Shown here piece by piece: positions 1 to 7,907 of a stretch of DNA of 64,000 nt. Position 1 is the stretch's first letter. Each line of letters starts with the position of its first letter. The DNA is taken from positions 62,001 through 126,000 of the forward strand of contig CAVQRU010000003.1 in the NCBI GenBank assembly GCA_963715285.1, written 5' to 3'. Under the pieces are notes generated by a model that did not search any database, was not told the DNA's origin, and saw nothing but the letters and a program-made list of their open reading frames with translations. Position numbers and translations under genes: made by a program. Source of the stretch: Sva-07 sp963715285 (lineage in GTDB: Bacteria; Actinomycetota; Acidimicrobiia; Acidimicrobiales; Ilumatobacteraceae).

Positions 1-546
1 GTGAACCTCCGCCGCCATGCCGAGCGTCTCACGCCCGACCAGTGGCAGTTCCACCGCAAGGGCCACGGCAAGAAGGGGTTCCTCGCCGACGGCGAACCCG
101 AGGCGGACGGCGCCCCGGTCACCTTGACCCGGCGCGTCGAGGATGCGTGCATCTTCCTCAACCGGGTCGGCTTCGACGGCGGGGTCGGATGTGCACTGCA
201 CATCGCTGCGTTGGAGGCGAGCGAACGACCGATGGACTGGAAACCGTCGGTCTGTTGGCAGGTGCCCCTCCGACTGGAGCACTCGACCGACGAGTCCGGC
301 CACGTCACCTCACGGCTGCGGGAATGGAAACGCCGCGACTGGGGCGAAGGCGGCTCCGAATTCGGCTGGTGGTGCACCGAGGAGCCCGATGCGTTCGTCG
401 GCGCCGAACCGCTCTACGTGTCGGCACGTGACGACATCGTCGAGTTGGTGGGGGCACACGTCTACGACGCGATGGTCGAGCAGTTGGAGCGCCCGGGGTG
501 GGTGCCACTCCCCCATCCGGCGGTGCGGCGATCAGCGTCGGAGTGA
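1..546 (+). CDS. Conserved hypothetical protein with Cys cluster (5' partial)
   Basis: The reading frame is open from the first base of the window to a TGA at 544-546, so the true start is probably upstream. The visible 181 residues hold Cys50, Cys64, His67, Cys85 and Cys125 in contexts such as ACIFLNR, CALHIAA and KPSVCWQVPLR. This resembles small Fe/Zn-binding Cys-cluster proteins (YkgJ or DUF3109 type, recalled only from memory). The Trp-rich GWWCTEEP stretch follows. No catalytic function can be assigned. A metal-binding role is inferred from cysteine spacing only. Confidence 0.6.
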   Translation: MNLRRHAERLTPDQWQFHRKGHGKKGFLADGEPEADGAPVTLTRRVEDACIFLNRVGFDGGVGCALHIAALEASERPMDWKPSVCWQVPLRLEHSTDESGHVTSRLREWKRRDWGEGGSEFGWWCTEEPDAFVGAEPLYVSARDDIVELVGAHVYDAMVEQLERPGWVPLPHPAVRRSASE

Positions 547-595
547 GCAGTGCGACCGGCTCGGCCGGCCGTGCGCTCGGTCGTCCTGGTCGCGT

Positions 596-787
596 TCAGT
601 CGTCCTGGTCGTCGTCGTCGTCGAAGGTCACGCCGTACTTCTCAGCGAGCGCGGCGTACTCGTCGTCGTCATCATCGCTGGTGGTTGACGACGCGGAGCG
701 ATCACCGAAGCCGAGATCGAAGGCTCCCGGACCGCTCTGCTTCAGTTTTCTCGCCTCTTCGAAACGGCGATGACGACCCTTCTTCAC
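596..787 (-). CDS. Small acidic conserved actinobacterial protein
   Basis: About 63 residues: a basic start (KKGRHRRFEEARKLK) followed by a very acidic tail with two Asp runs (DDDDDEYAALAEKYG and a terminal DDDDDQDD). Small proteins with a KGRHRRxEEAR start are common in actinobacteria; the function is unknown. GTG at 787 is preferred because GGGAG lies about 7 nt upstream and a TAGTGT hexamer sits at 809-804. An upstream GTG at 805 would add six residues. The tail could be disordered and bind cations or basic partners, but that is a guess. Confidence 0.6.
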   Translation of the reverse strand: MKKGRHRRFEEARKLKQSGPGAFDLGFGDRSASSTTSDDDDDEYAALAEKYGVTFDDDDDQDD

Positions 788-906
788 GACAGGGCTCCCA
801 GACACTAGAAAGCTGACATTCGCGCACAGGGTAGCGGTGCATCCAGGGATTTCTCTGGATCCACGGAAATGCCGGCCGATCGGTCGGCGAGCCCGGGCGT
901 TGGCCG

Positions 907-946
907 GTCGGACACCCGTCAGTCGGACACCCGTCAGTCGGACACC
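907..946. repeat. 15-bp tandem repeat across the RNase D stop codon
   Basis: The unit gtcggacacccgtca occurs at 907-921 and 922-936, with a 10-nt partial third copy to 946. The RNase D stop (934-936) lies inside the array, so the last codons and stop appear to have been copied downstream. Confidence 0.85.
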
Positions 947-2106
947 GTGGTCAGCCTGAGTCGCCCCTCACCGTCGAACGTCAGACCCGCCTCACCGCCG
1001 ACGAGCCGTCGGATCCCGTCACCGACGAGATCGTTGCGCCAACCGGTCCCCAGGCGGGCGTCGTCGTCACCGCGCAGGAACGCGACGATGTCGGCGCGCG
1101 TGGCCAGCAGCGCCGGGTCGAGCCGTTCGTCACGGGCGAGCTGCGCCACCCAGGCCGACACCAACGTCACGGCCGGCCGCAGCGAGCGATCGAGATCATC
1201 GGCCGACGGCGGAGCACTCGGAGCCGCGACCCCCTTGGCGGCACGGACCGCATCGAGGATCTCCTCGGCGAGGGCGCCTCGGGAATGGCGATCGTCGACC
1301 CCGCGGGCCTGAGCGAGTTCCTTCACCGTCGACGGCGCGCGCTGTGCGATCCCCAGGATCGCCAGGTCGGGAAGGACCTGGCGAACGGGGATGTCGGTGC
1401 GCATCGCCCGCCGCTCCCGCCAGGCGGCCACGCTCTGGGCCACGGCGCGGGCACCGGGACGCAGCGACCTCGCATCCTTCAGTCGCAGCCAGGCGTCCTC
1501 GGGGGCCGACCCACTGGTCGGACGCGTCCGCAGCTCTTCGCAGGCGTCCTCGGCCCACCCGAGCCGGTCGGCATCGGCCAACTTGGCAACGAGGCGCTCG
1601 TGGACCTCGAGCAGGTACTCGACGTCGACGGCGGCGTATTGACACTGGCTGTCGGTCAACGGCCGACGCAACCAATCGGTCAGGCGGTCGCCCTTGGCGG
1701 GGGTGATGCCGATCTCACCTTGGAGCAGCGACACGAGCGACGGCGTCCCGTATCCGACGAAACCGGCCGCCAGCTGCGTGTCGAACATCCGCTGCGGTAC
1801 GGATCCGACGGCGTGGGTGAGCACGTCGAGATCCTGTTGAGCCGCATGGATCACGCACAGGGCGTCCGAGGCGAACAGTGACTCGAACCCGGCCACGTCG
1901 ACGGCGAGCGGGTCGATGAGGGCGAGCAGTTGACCCTGGTCGGTTCGCCAGGCCACCTGGACCAGCGCCAGTTTCGGGTAGTAGGTGCGCTCGCGGTGGA
2001 ACTCGGTGTCGAGCGAGTAGCGAGGCTGCTCGCGCAGCACCTCGACCAGCTGATCGAGGTCGTCCTGGCGGTCGATCCAGCGGTAGTCGAGCCTGCGGTC
2101 AGCCAC
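934..2106 (-). CDS. rnd: Ribonuclease D family 3'-5' exonuclease with HRDC domain
   Basis: A 390-residue DEDD-family 3'-5' exoribonuclease, expected to trim tRNA and other stable RNA 3' ends in the cytoplasm. The exonuclease domain (about 15-190) shows the motif I pair D33-x-E35 (SLDTEFHRE), motif II in HAAQQDLDVL and motif III in YAAVDVEYLL. An HRDC nucleic-acid-binding domain follows (about 200-290), then a C-terminal helical region. The GTG at 2106 is chosen because it overlaps the upstream rhodanese stop by 8 nt. It is the last gene of the DUF3151-mobA-rhodanese-rnd operon, and its stop is embedded in a 15-bp tandem repeat. Confidence 0.9.
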   Translation of the reverse strand: MADRRLDYRWIDRQDDLDQLVEVLREQPRYSLDTEFHRERTYYPKLALVQVAWRTDQGQLLALIDPLAVDVAGFESLFASDALCVIHAAQQDLDVLTHAVGSVPQRMFDTQLAAGFVGYGTPSLVSLLQGEIGITPAKGDRLTDWLRRPLTDSQCQYAAVDVEYLLEVHERLVAKLADADRLGWAEDACEELRTRPTSGSAPEDAWLRLKDARSLRPGARAVAQSVAAWRERRAMRTDIPVRQVLPDLAILGIAQRAPSTVKELAQARGVDDRHSRGALAEEILDAVRAAKGVAAPSAPPSADDLDRSLRPAVTLVSAWVAQLARDERLDPALLATRADIVAFLRGDDDARLGTGWRNDLVGDGIRRLVGGEAGLTFDGEGRLRLTTVSD

Positions 2107-2428
2107 CGTCGGCGCCCGACGAGGTGCCGGTGGCGATGTCGAATCCGGCGTCGGCCCAGGCCAACATGCCACCCGCCACGTTGACGACGTCGAGACCCTG
2201 CGACATCAGGAACTCGCAGGCTCGGCCACTGCGGTTGCCGGAGCGACAGACCACGTAGGTGGGGGAGCCGCCGAACGCATCGACGTTGTCGACGACCGCT
2301 CCGAGCGGGACCAGCACGGCATGGCCGATGTGGCCGGTCTCCCATTCGTGGGGTTCTCGTACGTCGACGATGCTGGCCGACGGGCCGAGCGCCGCGAGTT
2401 CGTGGACCGAGATCTCCTTGACTGTCAC
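2099..2428 (-). CDS. Single-domain rhodanese-like protein
   Basis: A 109-residue rhodanese fold. The active-site loop CRSGNRS begins at Cys61, typical of a catalytically competent sulfurtransferase that carries a persulfide. The N-terminal signature IVDVREPHEWETGHI and the C-terminal GGMLAWADAG are also present. The GTG at 2428 lies 4 nt after the mobA stop; a longer upstream frame exists but only overlaps mobA. Adjacency to mobA suggests sulfur or molybdenum-cofactor chemistry, which is inferred from context only. It overlaps the RNase D start by 8 nt, so the two are probably translationally coupled. Confidence 0.88.
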   Translation of the reverse strand: MTVKEISVHELAALGPSASIVDVREPHEWETGHIGHAVLVPLGAVVDNVDAFGGSPTYVVCRSGNRSGRACEFLMSQGLDVVNVAGGMLAWADAGFDIATGTSSGADGG

Positions 2429-2432
2429 GGGC

Positions 2433-2993
2433 TCAAGGGTACCGACCGAGATCACCCGGGGCATTGATGTTCCGCAGCGCTGCCGCCGGCAGGGGCACAG
2501 CGACGACGTCGAGATCGCCGAACACCCGGTGGACCGCGCGTTCGCCGTCCTCGAAACGCTCTCGGAGTCCGCCGAGCGCCGACGTCCGCCAGATCGCACA
2601 ACCCGGCTCGACTCGATCGGTCGTCGCCACGATCACGTCGGCCTCAGGCGATCGATCGGCCGCGTCGACCAGCAGCCGGAGATCCGAGGACCCGATGTCC
2701 GGGAGGTCGCACGCCAGAACGATCACGTCGCTCTGCCCGTCGGACTGCGCCGATTCCAGTGCGCAGATGATCCCCGCCAGGGGGCCCTCGCCCGGCCACC
2801 GATCGGGGATCACGTCCAGCCCGAGCGGTGCGAGTTCGTCGGGATCGCCACCGAGCGCGCACACCGGCATACAACCGATCTCCGCCATCGCCGCCGCGAC
2901 GCGAGTTGCCAAGGCGACGCCGTCGACCTCGATCAGCGCCTTCGTCCGGCCCATGCGCCGGCTCGCGCCCCCGGTGAGCACGACACCGAGCAC
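2433..2993 (-). CDS. mobA: Molybdenum cofactor guanylyltransferase-like NTP transferase
   Basis: A 186-residue MobA-type nucleotidyltransferase, which would attach GMP to molybdopterin to make the bis-MGD form. The start LTGGASRRMGRTKALIEVDG carries the GG-x-S-x-R-MG-x-K nucleotide-binding loop. CDLPDI (95-100) contains the metal-binding Asp, and the C-terminal NINAPGDL is the usual NINTPEDL motif. A MocA-like cytidylyltransferase is the main alternative. GTG start, with 3 nt between it and the upstream DUF3151 stop and 4 nt to the rhodanese. Confidence 0.82.
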   Translation of the reverse strand: MLGVVLTGGASRRMGRTKALIEVDGVALATRVAAAMAEIGCMPVCALGGDPDELAPLGLDVIPDRWPGEGPLAGIICALESAQSDGQSDVIVLACDLPDIGSSDLRLLVDAADRSPEADVIVATTDRVEPGCAIWRTSALGGLRERFEDGERAVHRVFGDLDVVAVPLPAAALRNINAPGDLGRYP

Positions 2994-2996
2994 GTG

Positions 2997-3431
2997 TCAG
3001 CCGGTCGGCAGACCGGTGGGGTCGAGCTGGAGCAGGAACGTCCGACAACGCTCGGCTTCGTCGACCTCGCCGATCTCCGCGGCCATGTCGCCCAAGCCGC
3101 GCATGCAGCGCAGGAACCCCTGGTTGGTCGGCTCGGCCCACCGAACGTACCCGCTGCCGCGCCAGCCATTGGCCCGCAGGGCATCCAACCCCCGGTGATA
3201 GCCCACCCGGTACGCGGCGTAACGCTCGATCGTGTCGCGACCGAGATCTCCGAGCGCGGCCCAGCCGTCGAGGAAGCGGGGCGACGACGCCACGACGGCG
3301 GCGACGGCCGACCGTCGCTGCTCGGGCGGCTGCTCGAGCGCATCGGCGAGGGCACGCGCCACCGACGGGTCCGGCGCCGGAAGCACCGTGGTCGGCAGGC
3401 CGGATGACAGGTTGATCGGTTGGTCGCTCAC
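2997..3431 (-). CDS. DUF3151 family protein
   Basis: A 144-residue protein with the actinobacterial DUF3151 pattern: LDGWAALGDLGRDTIERYAAYRVGYHRGLD and the later RGSGYVRW, then GFLRCMRGLGDMAAEIGE. The function is unknown; the family is nearly restricted to actinobacteria. The start is set at GTG 3431 because TACGCT at 3444-3439 ends 7 nt before it, fitting a leaderless transcript. An ATG at 3449 would add six residues but lies upstream of that hexamer. It is the first gene of the mobA-rhodanese-rnd operon. Confidence 0.8.
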   Translation of the reverse strand: MSDQPINLSSGLPTTVLPAPDPSVARALADALEQPPEQRRSAVAAVVASSPRFLDGWAALGDLGRDTIERYAAYRVGYHRGLDALRANGWRGSGYVRWAEPTNQGFLRCMRGLGDMAAEIGEVDEAERCRTFLLQLDPTGLPTG

Positions 3432-3438
3432 GGCGGCG

Positions 3439-3444
3439 AGCGTA
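3439..3444 (-). promoter_or_regulatory. -10 element of DUF3151-mobA-rhodanese-rnd operon
   Basis: TACGCT ends 7 nt before GTG 3431 with no Shine-Dalgarno sequence. It decides the start codon. Confidence 0.6.
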
Positions 3445-3469
3445 CCCATCCGCGATCGCGGGAGCGGCG

Positions 3470-3475
3470 TACAGT
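3470..3475 (+). promoter_or_regulatory. -10 element of the 3483 gene
   Basis: TACAGT lies 7 nt before GTG 3483, indicating a leaderless transcript. It diverges from the DUF3151 promoter about 30 bp away. Confidence 0.6.
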
Positions 3476-3482
3476 GCAGCCC

Positions 3483-3779
3483 GTGCTCGCGATCACGCTC
3501 GAACAGGCCACGACGATCGCAGTCGTGGCCTCGACCGCGCTCGCGGTCGGAGCGATCCTCTCGTTCTGGGTGATGAAGTCGCTGGTCCAGAAACTGGTCG
3601 TGGCCGTCCTGCTGGCGCTGCTCGCGTTCGCCGTCTGGTCACAACGCACCGCCCTCCAGGACTGCGCCGACAAGGTCGAGGCCAACTACGAGCGCACCGG
3701 CACTGCCGTCACGGTGTTCGACACCGAGTGCACGTTCTTCGGGCTGACCGTCACGATCTCCGACCCGCGATCGGAGTGA
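3483..3779 (+). CDS. Small membrane protein with two Cys in the C-terminal part
   Basis: A 98-residue protein with two hydrophobic segments at about 9-31 and 35-53 (VVASTALAVGAILSFWVM; LVVAVLLALLAFAVW). A soluble tail with two cysteines (QDCADK and DTECTFFG) follows and could form a disulfide outside the membrane. No family is recognised. The GTG start follows a TACAGT hexamer by 7 nt. The stop overlaps the start of the MFS gene by 4 nt (GTGA at 3776-3779), so the two genes are probably co-translated. Confidence 0.6.
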   Translation: MLAITLEQATTIAVVASTALAVGAILSFWVMKSLVQKLVVAVLLALLAFAVWSQRTALQDCADKVEANYERTGTAVTVFDTECTFFGLTVTISDPRSE

Positions 3780-5039
3780 GCCACGAGGCGCAGAACCGTG
3801 ACGCTGCGCTGGGCGAGCGGGAGGCGATCGGTGGCACCCTCGCGCGGCTGACCGGCGCAAAGACGGTTGCGAACACCGCGTTGCGGTGGGTGCCGCTGTT
3901 CCTTCCGACGCTGGAACGAGCGTTCGGGGCGACGACGGCGCAACTGACCACCGTGCTGGGTGCCGGCGAACTCGCCGGGCTGTCCACGATGGCAGTCGGC
4001 GCCCAGCTCGACCGAGGTCGCGAGCGCGTCGTGTTGGTCACGTCGCTGGTTCTGGTCGCCGCTTCGTCGGTGATCGCACTCGGCGGAACGTTGACGACGT
4101 TCGCGATCGCGTTCTTCGTCCTCGTGGCCGGCGTCGCCAACTACACGGTCGCAGGCCAGACGTGGATCAGCCATCGCGTCGAGTATCGGGCGCGTGCCCG
4201 AGCACTCGGGTTGTACGAGACGTCGTGGGCGATCGCGCTGCTGATCGGAGCGCCGTTGGTCGCCGTTGCTGATCAACGCGTTCGGTTGGCGGGGACCGTT
4301 CGTCGCGCTCGCAGTCGCTGCGCTCGTCGGGGCGGGGGTCGTCGCCCGCCGGCTGCCCCGTCACGTCCCCGTTCCGGTGCTCCGACCGGTCGCCGACGAC
4401 CCGCCCACCGCTCCCGTCGCACCCGTCGCACCGGCCGGTCCGCGTCAGCGGATCACCCCGACTGCCTGGCTGGTGATGGTCGGATCGGCGGCGACAGCGA
4501 TGGCGGGGCTGGCGGTGTTCGTGATCTCGGGAAGCTGGCTCGACGACGCGTTCGGTGTCTCGACGGGCGGCGTCGGGATCGTCGCCGTGGCGTTCGGCGG
4601 CGTCGAACTGGTGGCGAGCCTGACGAGCGCCGCGGTCGCCGACAACGTGGGCAAACTCCGCAGCACCCTCAGCGGGCTCGTGATGCTCGTGCTGGGGTTG
4701 GGCGTGATGCTCGTGGCGGACGATCGGCTCGGGATCGGCGTCGCCGGACTCCTCGTGTTCCTACTCGGATTCGAGTTCGCCTTCGTCACGTCGCTCTCCC
4801 TGGTGAGCGAGGCGATGCCCGACGCTCGCGGGGCCACCCTCGCCGTGTCGAACGCCGTCGGCACGGTCGCCCGCGCCGTGGGAGCGATCCTCAGCGGTTG
4901 GCTGTTCGGCGCCCACGGGATCAACGGGACCGCTGCGCTGTCGGCGGTTGCGGCCACCACTGCGGGGATCTGTCTGCTGGTCAGTCGCCGGACGGCGCGG
5001 ACGGACCGGACGGCGCGGACGGCGCCCCGAGCGACCTGA
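3776..5039 (+). pseudogene. MFS transporter, frameshifted near 4266
   Basis: Two halves of one 12-helix major facilitator transporter lie in different frames. The N-terminal half (from GTG 3776) runs through LTTFAIAFFVLVAGVANYTVAGQ to IGAPLVAV. The C-terminal half, in the next frame, continues LINAFGWRGPF and ends at 5039. Removing one T in gttgctgatc near 4266 restores the expected GAPLVAVLINAFGWRGP. This is either a real inactivating insertion or a sequencing error. The start overlaps the upstream membrane-protein stop by 4 nt. The substrate is unknown. The 3' end overlaps the convergent hydrolase by 59 bp within a tandem repeat. Confidence 0.75.
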
Positions 5040-5802
5040 CGAACCGGACGATCGGCTCGGCCACGACACCAGGGTGCGTGTGCGGTCCGGCGTGACCGCA
5101 GCCGGGCACCATCTGGATCCGGCAGTCCGGCAGCGTCTCACCGAGGTGCTCCATCGCCACCCGATGATGCGGTCGACCGCACTCGCCGTACAGCGCGAGC
5201 ACCGGGACGCGCACGTCGTCGGCCTGCCACGGCGCCTGCCGGCGCAGATCGGCCAGCTCGGCGACCATCGCCGGCCCCTCCGCACGTCGTTGCCGCTGCG
5301 TCGACGCCGGCAGGCGTTCCCACGCCTCGTCACCGACCAGCCTGCGCATGAACGCCTCGGCCGCATCGCCGGGATCCGAGACGCCCATCGCTGCGGCACC
5401 GGCGGTGGTTCCCGGCCACCAGTCGAGCCAGGACAGCGGCGTCTCGTAGACGACGACGCCCGTCACGAGGTCCGGACGAGACGCCGCCAGTGCGAGCGCA
5501 ACGTTGCCGCCGTAGCTGTGCCCGACGATCGCTGCGCGATGCCCGGGTGCCGTCCGCTCGAGGAGTTCGGCCAGGTCCTGCGCGTTCGTCGCCGCCGTCC
5601 ACGGCGGGCCGACGTGGGCGGAACGGCCGTATCCACGACGGTCGTAGCGAACCACTCGGAACTCGCCGTCGAGGCGCCGGCTCAGTCGCAACAGGCCGGC
5701 TGCACGGTCCATCGATCCGTGCACCACCACGATCGGATCGGACTCGTCGTCGCCGGCGGTCTCCGACCACACCGTGGTCGTCGGAACGTCGGCGGCCGTC
5801 AC
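4981..5802 (-). CDS. Alpha/beta hydrolase
   Basis: A 273-residue alpha/beta-hydrolase: an HG oxyanion motif (VVVHGS, 26-31), the nucleophile elbow GHSYGG with Ser96, and a C-terminal catalytic His in VPGCGHAGPHTHP. The substrate is unknown; it could be an esterase or haloperoxidase-like enzyme. The GTG at 5802 overlaps the pyruvate kinase stop by 4 nt (GTGA), so it is translationally coupled to pyk. The Ser/Pro-rich tail (SAPSGPSAPSGD) is made by an 18-bp tandem duplication and is probably not part of the fold. Confidence 0.85.
   Translation of the reverse strand: MTAADVPTTTVWSETAGDDESDPIVVVHGSMDRAAGLLRLSRRLDGEFRVVRYDRRGYGRSAHVGPPWTAATNAQDLAELLERTAPGHRAAIVGHSYGGNVALALAASRPDLVTGVVVYETPLSWLDWWPGTTAGAAAMGVSDPGDAAEAFMRRLVGDEAWERLPASTQRQRRAEGPAMVAELADLRRQAPWQADDVRVPVLALYGECGRPHHRVAMEHLGETLPDCRIQMVPGCGHAGPHTHPGVVAEPIVRFVRSLGAPSAPSGPSAPSGD
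4988..5022. repeat. 18-bp tandem duplication in the MFS/hydrolase overlap
   Basis: The unit ccggacggcgcggacgga at 4988-5005 is repeated at 5006-5022 (17 of 18 nt). It encodes RTARTDRTA on one strand and SAPSGPSAPSG on the other, just inside the hydrolase stop at 4981. Confidence 0.85.
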
Positions 5803-7253
5803 TCGACGCGCACGATCCGCAGGACGTCGGTCGCTGCGTCGGCCGGGCGTGGACGGTCGTGGTCCGGCGCCCCTGCCAACACCAGCACGGTGTCGCCGCG
5901 TTCGATCAGGCCGGCACCGAGCGCTGTCTCGACCGCGAACCACACCATCTCGTCGGTGCTGCCGTAGATGTCGACCTCCACCGGCTCGACCCCCCAGCTC
6001 AACGCCAGCGACCGCACCACCGACGGGTGGGGCGACAGTCCGATCATCCGCGCGGCGGGCCGGAAGCGTGCCATCGCTCGTGCGGTGCGACCACTGCGCG
6101 TGCAGCACAGGATCGCCGAGACGTCGGCGTCGATCGCGGCCAACGATGCGGCATGGGTGAGCGCCGCAGTGATCTGGTCGATCGAGGACATCGCCTCATG
6201 GTGCTCGGTGCGCTGGATCCGGCCGAGCCGGTTGGCCCACTGCCGGTAGGCGGCCTCCGATTCGGCGCGCGCGGCGACGCGCGCCATCGTGCGCACGACG
6301 CCAGCGGGGTCTCGACCGATCGCCGTCTCCCCCGACAACATCACCGCATCGGTGCCGTCGAACACGGCGTTGGCGACATCGCTCACCTCGGCGCGCGTCG
6401 GCGACGGGGAGGTGATCATCGATTCCAGCATCTGCGTGGCGGTGATCACCGGCACGCCCGCTTCGACGCAGTGGCGCACGATTCGCTTCTGCAGGTGCGG
6501 GACGTCTTCGATCGGACAGTCGATCCCGAGGTCGCCACGGGCCACCATCACCACGTCCGACACGGCGATGATCTCGTGGAGCTGATCGATGGCCGATCGG
6601 GTCTCGATCTTGGCGACGAGCCGGGCGCGATCACCGACGACTGCCCGAACCTGGCTGACGTCGTCGGGTGACCGCACGAACGAGACCGCGATGAACTCGA
6701 CGCCGGCCGCAGCGACCGCGTCGGCGAGCACGAGATCCACGTCGGTCGGCGACGGCAACCGCAGCCGTTCCGACGGCAGGTTGACGCCAGGTCGCCCGTT
6801 GACCTCGCCCCCGGTCTCCAGCACCGCGGTCACCGCGTCGGTGCCGACATCGAGCACGCGCAGCGAGATCCCACCGTCGCCGAGCTGGATCCGACTGTCC
6901 CGTACGAGATCCTCGAGCAACGTCGGATAGTCGACCGTGATGACCTCGGCGTCGCTTCGTCCGTCGCCCGAGCGCAAGGTCATCACGTCGCCGGTCTCGA
7001 GCCTGACCCCGCCGTCGGGAAACGCGCCCGCCCGGATCTTCGGACCCGGGAGATCCGCCAGGACGCCGACCGGTCGGCCTCGCTGCGCAGCCACCTCACG
7101 GACCCGAGCGAGCCGTTCGAGGTGACCCTCGAGCGAGCCGTGACTCAGATTGAGCCTGACGACGTCGACACCGGCGTCGATCAGCGCACCGAGCACCTCG
7201 ACCGAGTCACTCGCCGGGCCGATGGTTGCCACGATCTTCGTTCGTCCGGTCAT
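5799..7253 (-). CDS. pyk: Pyruvate kinase
   Basis: A 484-residue pyruvate kinase, which converts phosphoenolpyruvate and ADP to pyruvate and ATP. It has KIVATIGPAS at the N terminus, LNLSHGS, the K+/Mg2+ site motif KIETRSAI and VARGDLGID, and MLESM near the active site. The C-terminal allosteric domain (about 340-484) is present. ATG 7253 begins MTGRTKIVATIGP; only 20 bp separate it from the divergent phosphatase start. The last 4 nt overlap the alpha/beta-hydrolase start. Confidence 0.97.
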   Translation of the reverse strand: MTGRTKIVATIGPASDSVEVLGALIDAGVDVVRLNLSHGSLEGHLERLARVREVAAQRGRPVGVLADLPGPKIRAGAFPDGGVRLETGDVMTLRSGDGRSDAEVITVDYPTLLEDLVRDSRIQLGDGGISLRVLDVGTDAVTAVLETGGEVNGRPGVNLPSERLRLPSPTDVDLVLADAVAAAGVEFIAVSFVRSPDDVSQVRAVVGDRARLVAKIETRSAIDQLHEIIAVSDVVMVARGDLGIDCPIEDVPHLQKRIVRHCVEAGVPVITATQMLESMITSPSPTRAEVSDVANAVFDGTDAVMLSGETAIGRDPAGVVRTMARVAARAESEAAYRQWANRLGRIQRTEHHEAMSSIDQITAALTHAASLAAIDADVSAILCCTRSGRTARAMARFRPAARMIGLSPHPSVVRSLALSWGVEPVEVDIYGSTDEMVWFAVETALGAGLIERGDTVLVLAGAPDHDRPRPADAATDVLRIVRVE

Positions 7254-7273
7254 TTCTGCTTGTCTATCGTGCA

Positions 7274-7897
7274 ATGGAACTCCTGATCATCCGCCATGCC
7301 CTGCCGGTGCGCCGCGAACTCGACACCGGCGCTGCGGATCCCGAGCTCTCCGATGTCGGTCACGAGCAGGCCGCGCACCTCGCGCGGTACCTCGCGACGG
7401 AGCGGCTCGACGCCGTGTACGCGAGCCCGCTCACGCGGGCCCAGGAGACCGCTGCGCCACTGGCTCGTGAGCGGAGTCTCGACATCAGCATCTCCGAGGG
7501 CATCGCTGAGTGGGACCAGCACAGCCCCGAGTACGTTCCGGTCGAGGAACTCAAGGCGGCGAACGATCCGCGGTGGCACGCGATGTTGGCCGGCGAGTGG
7601 GACGCCGAGGAGTCCGAGGAGGAGTTTCGCTCCCGCGTGGTGGCATCCATCGAGGCCATCATCGCGGACCACGGCGGCCAGCGCGTTGCCGTGGTGTGTC
7701 ACGGCGGCGTGATCAACGGGTACCTCTCCCACGTGCTCGGCCTCGACACGTTCGCTCGCGGGTTCTTCTACCCGAACTACACCTCGATCAACCGGGTCGC
7801 CGCGGCGTCCAGCGGTGAGCGATCCGTGGTCACCATCAACGAAACCAGCCACCTGCGCGGCACCGGCCTTCCCATGGGCCTCTTCCAGCGCGGTTGA
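7274..7897 (+). CDS. Histidine phosphatase (phosphoglycerate mutase superfamily)
   Basis: A 207-residue member of the branch-1 histidine phosphatase superfamily. The catalytic RH motif is at 7-8 (LIIRHALP; Ala replaces the usual Gly), followed by LSDVGHEQA, YASPLTRAQETA and the second catalytic His in VVCHGGVINGY. The substrate is not predictable. ATG 7274 is 20 bp from the divergent pyruvate kinase start. It is followed after 10 nt by the M18 aminopeptidase, which has its own GAGAGGA ribosome binding site. Confidence 0.87.
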   Translation: MELLIIRHALPVRRELDTGAADPELSDVGHEQAAHLARYLATERLDAVYASPLTRAQETAAPLARERSLDISISEGIAEWDQHSPEYVPVEELKAANDPRWHAMLAGEWDAEESEEEFRSRVVASIEAIIADHGGQRVAVVCHGGVINGYLSHVLGLDTFARGFFYPNYTSINRVAAASSGERSVVTINETSHLRGTGLPMGLFQRG

Positions 7898-7907
7898 GAG
7901 GAACCAC

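Noticed and set aside
7254..7273. Leaderless -10 for pyk and the phosphatase in their 20-bp gap
   Set aside because: TAGACA (minus) lacks the final T and TATCGT (plus) is only 3 nt from ATG, so the pattern does not fit well enough to annotate.
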